The notes beneath the pieces were generated by a model that had not been told where the DNA came from, did not search any database, and was given only the letters and a program-made list of their open reading frames with translations. The translations under genes and the position numbers were made by a program. From an uncultured Acetatifactor sp. (GTDB taxonomy: Bacteria; Bacillota; Clostridia; Lachnospirales; Lachnospiraceae), in contig CAJTSY010000102.1 in assembly GCA_910578995.1 (NCBI GenBank), forward strand, positions 7,961-14,303: 6,343 bases of DNA, read 5' to 3'. Position 1 is the stretch's first letter. Each line of letters starts with the position of its first letter. Of this stretch, positions 3,926 to 6,343 are shown one piece after another.

Positions 3926-6094
3926 ATGAAGAGGGCTTTTGGCGTGGTAAAGATCATCCTGCTTGTACTGGCCCTGGGCTGTACAGGAGGCTGCGGTAAG
4001 GGAAAAGAGGGAGAAGTTCCGGCCGGCGCGGCAGATGAAAGCGCGGCGGAAAGCCGGGGAAGCAGGGAGTCTGCCGCCAGGGACGGCACAGGCACCGGTG
4101 TGTCGGACATTCAGGCCCGGATGGACTGGCTTTGGCTTATGGAAAGCGATGAAGAATACAGCAATACCGTGGGCCTGCAGTTTTACCAGGGAGAGGTGCT
4201 CAGGTTCAAGGCCATGGACAGGACGCAGTATACATGGAGCGAGGAAGGCGGTTTGACGGCACTCTCCGATCCCAGGGCGGATGTCTACCTGGAGAGGGAG
4301 GATGGCACCAGCGAGCTCTTGAAGAAGGATTTCCTCTACGGGGATTCCCTGGGGAACTGGTATATGGCAGGGGACGGAAGCATCTACCGTTTTACCCGGA
4401 ATTATGAGGAAGATATCTCCCTGGTGGAAAAAATGAACCGGGAGGGAGAGATCCTATATGAAACCAAAGTGGAAATGCAGGTGGCGGATGTCTGTGAGCT
4501 GGCTGACGGCAGGATCATCCTGCTTCTGGACGACGGTGGGGGAATCAATTCCAGGCTCCGGGCGGGGGAACTGGACCGAGATACCGGAACGGTTGCGGAA
4601 CTGAGGCAGATCCAGATGGAGAAGGGCGACATCTGCATCGGGGCGGGAGAGGATGGACTGCTGATCCTGGACAGAAACAGCGGGCTCCGGGAGGTACAGA
4701 CAGCGGACGGGGGCAGGAAGGAGCGTTTTTCCTTTTTAAATACTTCTTACCAGCTGTCCCATGAGCTCCAGTACGGCACACTCTCCGACCTGCGGATTCT
4801 GGAAGACGGAAGCGTGGAATTTCTGTGGGCAAAGGGAAGGCAGTGCACCAGGGAGAGTCTGCGGATACAGGAGTTTGACAGAATTCCGGTCATTATGAGG
4901 GGATATCATTTTAACAACAAGTGGATCAAAGATGCCGTGTCCGATTTTAACCGGGAAAATGAGACCTATTATATCTCGTTGGAGGAAGCGGGGGAGGATT
5001 GGGACGATTTTTCTACCCAGACCAGCGTCCAGATGGCATCGGGGAAAGGGCCGGACCTGCTTTACGGGGAGGTACTGTCGGATTATGTCCAGGGAATGAT
5101 GGACAAAGGAGGATTTGAAGATCTGGCCCCCTACATGGAAAACTCCGGAATCAGGGAGGAGGATTATTTTCCCGTGGCCTTCAGCTGCTGGCGCAAGGGG
5201 GACAAAATATACGGAATCAATGCGTCCATGAACCTGTACAGTTACAGCGCGGAGGAATCCCTGACCGCGGGGAAGGGGGAAGCGGATATAGAGACCCTGG
5301 TCCACTCCCTGCTTGCCCGGGAGGAAGAAGCCATGTATATGAGGTTCTGCGGTTCCGGGGATATCCTGCGGATGTTTCTGGAGGGAACGGAGGATCTGTG
5401 GGGGATGATCGACTGGGAGACAGGGGAATGCGACTTTGGAGGGGAGCTGTTTGCGGGAATGCTGGAAGCGGCAAAACGGTATGCTTATGACGAGAACCAG
5501 GACTATCCCATCCTGGCCAGCAAGGATTATTGTGTGGATGTCTTTCAGTTCCGTCCCTCTTCCGTGCTGAAGGAGGCGGGCCAGGCGCCTGTGGGCGTGA
5601 TGTTCGAGGACGGATGCCATATGGCCGTTAACTCCGCTTATCAGATACTGGCCGTCAATGCCAATTCCCGGAATAAGCAGGGCGCCTGGGAATTTATTTC
5701 CTATCTGCTGGGGGAGGAGACACAGGAGGCGCTGGCGGAGAGCGGCAATACATTTCCCGTCAGCAGGGAAGCCTTCCAGGCAGCGGTGGAAAAGGATTTG
5801 GAGATGCTTGCCCTGGAGGGAAAGGTTGAGATGGGGAGCGCTTACCTGTTCCGGGGGAAATATGTGGAGGAACATGAAGAGATCCACGACGGCGACATTA
5901 CGGAAGAATGGGTGGAGGAACTTATCAGAGCCGCGGAAGGGGCCAGGAATCTTCCCATACGGACGGAGCCGGTTCTGGAGGTGATCCTGGAGGAAGCGGA
6001 GGATTACTTTAACGGAATGAAGGACAGGGAGGCGGTGGTGGATGTGATCGAGAACCGGGTGAGGCTGTACCTGAAGGAGAATGTCTCCGGGTAG
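3926..6094 (+). CDS. Lipoprotein with beta-repeat domain and family 1 extracellular solute-binding domain
   Basis: This 722-residue protein is predicted to be exported and lipid-anchored. Residues 1-18 are a signal peptide (MKR, then a hydrophobic IILLVLALG). The lipobox is ambiguous, with Cys19 (LALGC) and Cys23 (TGGC) both possible. A low-complexity tether follows to about residue 60. Residues 100-315 contain short recurring DG turns with beta flanks (DGSIYRF near 150, DGRIILLL near 194, EDGLLILDR near 242, EDGSVEFLW near 293), suggesting a propeller-like or repeat beta domain. Residues 318-640 match the family 1 solute-binding fold, with ASGKGPDLLYGEV around Asp377, GGFEDLAPYM at 395-404, KIYGI at 427-431, AWEFISYLL at 587-595 and FPVSREAF at 610-617. 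The tail ILEEAEDYFNGMKDREAVVDVIENRV is also typical. Standard members are about 400-450 residues, so the N-terminal 300 are extra. No permease or ATPase gene is visible. The kinase next door suggests a sensory or co-regulated role. The ligand is unknown; carbohydrate is the family default. Confidence 0.9.
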   Translation: MKRAFGVVKIILLVLALGCTGGCGKGKEGEVPAGAADESAAESRGSRESAARDGTGTGVSDIQARMDWLWLMESDEEYSNTVGLQFYQGEVLRFKAMDRTQYTWSEEGGLTALSDPRADVYLEREDGTSELLKKDFLYGDSLGNWYMAGDGSIYRFTRNYEEDISLVEKMNREGEILYETKVEMQVADVCELADGRIILLLDDGGGINSRLRAGELDRDTGTVAELRQIQMEKGDICIGAGEDGLLILDRNSGLREVQTADGGRKERFSFLNTSYQLSHELQYGTLSDLRILEDGSVEFLWAKGRQCTRESLRIQEFDRIPVIMRGYHFNNKWIKDAVSDFNRENETYYISLEEAGEDWDDFSTQTSVQMASGKGPDLLYGEVLSDYVQGMMDKGGFEDLAPYMENSGIREEDYFPVAFSCWRKGDKIYGINASMNLYSYSAEESLTAGKGEADIETLVHSLLAREEEAMYMRFCGSGDILRMFLEGTEDLWGMIDWETGECDFGGELFAGMLEAAKRYAYDENQDYPILASKDYCVDVFQFRPSSVLKEAGQAPVGVMFEDGCHMAVNSAYQILAVNANSRNKQGAWEFISYLLGEETQEALAESGNTFPVSREAFQAAVEKDLEMLALEGKVEMGSAYLFRGKYVEEHEEIHDGDITEEWVEELIRAAEGARNLPIRTEPVLEVILEEAEDYFNGMKDREAVVDVIENRVRLYLKENVSG

Positions 6095-6172
6095 AGATTG
6101 TTTTCTGAAGGAGAATGTCTCCGGGCAGAAACTGTTTTCTGAAGGAGAATGTCTCCGGGCAGAAAGCGTTTC
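6071..6172 (+). repeat. 34-bp tandem repeat at the lipoprotein stop codon, three copies
   Basis: Units begin at 6071, 6105 and 6139, each with an identical 21-base start from CTGAAGGAG to CTCCGGG. The first contains the TAG stop of the lipoprotein (CCGGGTAG), while the second and third read CCGGGCAG. Between units one and two the differences are transitions. The 34-bp period is not a multiple of three, so later copies are read in different frames. Weaker copies of about 38-39 bp seem to continue at 6173 (CTGGAGGAAGAAT) and 6211 (CCGGAGGAAGAAT). Confidence 0.92.
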
Positions 6173-6343
6173 CTGGAGGAAGAATGGCTGAGCGGGTTGG
6201 AAACCGTTATCCGGAGGAAGAATAAACGGAGCCGGGTTAGAAAATATTTCCGGGAAAAGCGTTGGGGCAGTTCCGGAAGCTTTTCTGGGAAAATACTGCC
6301 GGGGCCGGGGCAGGAAAACTTGCCCCCACAGAAAAACCTGTAG
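6149..6343 (+). CDS. Possible small basic protein of unknown function
   Basis: This frame encodes 64 residues beginning MSPGRKRFLEEEW, very rich in Arg and Lys in its first two thirds (RRKNKRSRVRKYF) and ending in a Pro/Gly/Gln-rich tail. It stops with TAG at the last three bases of the window. The codons look like those of the neighbours. However, the start lies inside the third 34-bp repeat, and the AAGGAG before it is only one base from the ATG, too close for efficient initiation. No domain, signal peptide or membrane segment is seen. It may be a chance frame through decayed repeats. Confidence 0.3.
   Translation: MSPGRKRFLEEEWLSGLETVIRRKNKRSRVRKYFREKRWGSSGSFSGKILPGPGQENLPPQKNL
6253..6286 (+). 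other. Long-loop hairpin in the 3' region
   Basis: GGAAAAGC at 6253-6260 can pair with GCTTTTCT at 6279-6286 (eight pairs, one wobble), with an 18-base loop that ends in the palindrome TTCCGGAA. There is no T-run afterwards. It may contribute to transcript-end stability after the lipoprotein gene. Confidence 0.25.
6307..6326 (+). other. GC-rich hairpin near the right edge
   Basis: GGGGCAGG at 6307-6314 pairs with CTTGCCCC at 6319-6326, eight pairs with one G-U wobble and an AAAA loop. The stem is strong, but the bases after it are CACAGAAAAACCTG, not a T-run, so it is not a classical intrinsic terminator within the window. A terminator could lie further right. Confidence 0.35.

Noticed and set aside
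4736..5887. Minus-strand open frame of 383 codons opposite the lipoprotein gene
   Set aside because: It is fully antisense to a clear solute-binding domain, has no ribosome site and no recognisable motif. Long antisense frames are common in GC-rich coding DNA.
6071..6172. Insertion sequence end or attachment site
   Set aside because: There are only direct tandem copies, with no inverted terminal repeats and no transposase or integrase.

Overview
The window looks like chromosomal DNA from a gut-type Bacillota, most likely Lachnospiraceae (Clostridium cluster XIVa). The reasons are the G- and purine-rich coding strand, strong AGGAGG-type ribosome sites, a VanR-like response regulator next to a multi-pass histidine kinase of a type I recall from Lachnospiraceae, and a large lipoprotein with a family 1 solute-binding fold. 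The taxon is inferred from style and recalled family resemblance; no search was run.

Layout, all on the + strand. (1) Positions 1-180 hold five 36-bp tandem repeats, probably the 3' end of a gene that starts left of the window, followed by an intrinsic terminator at 237-268. (2) Positions 271-330 look like a regulated promoter, with two CTTAA half-sites 11 bp apart upstream of an AT-rich -10 region. (3) Positions 403-1095 encode an OmpR/PhoB-type response regulator. (4) Positions 1096-1316 are non-coding or eroded sequence with a TATAAT and stray copies of the next repeat. (5) Positions 1317-3764 encode an 815-residue membrane histidine kinase. It begins with a heptad-repeat array encoded by 21-bp units and carries a hydrophilic insertion of about 60 residues in the hairpin loop of its dimerisation domain. 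(6) Positions 3765-3925 hold a weak hairpin, a perfect 14-bp palindrome and a strong ribosome site. (7) Positions 3926-6094 encode a 722-residue lipoprotein with a repeat-rich beta domain followed by a solute-binding domain. (8) Positions 6071-6172 hold three 34-bp repeats, the first containing the lipoprotein stop codon. They fade into a 3' tail that has one open frame for a small basic peptide.

The likely unit is a signalling module. The lipoprotein would capture or monitor a ligand outside the membrane, the kinase would sense the ligand-bound lipoprotein or another envelope cue, and the regulator would change transcription, perhaps of its own promoter and of the lipoprotein gene. No permease or ATPase gene is visible, so a sensory role for the binding protein is at least as reasonable as transport. 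The sequence does not prove this coupling.

The most unusual aspect is how often tandem repeats of different period (36, 21 and 34 bp) sit at gene ends or starts. Together with the kinase loop insertion, this marks a locus whose gene edges are changing by local duplication.
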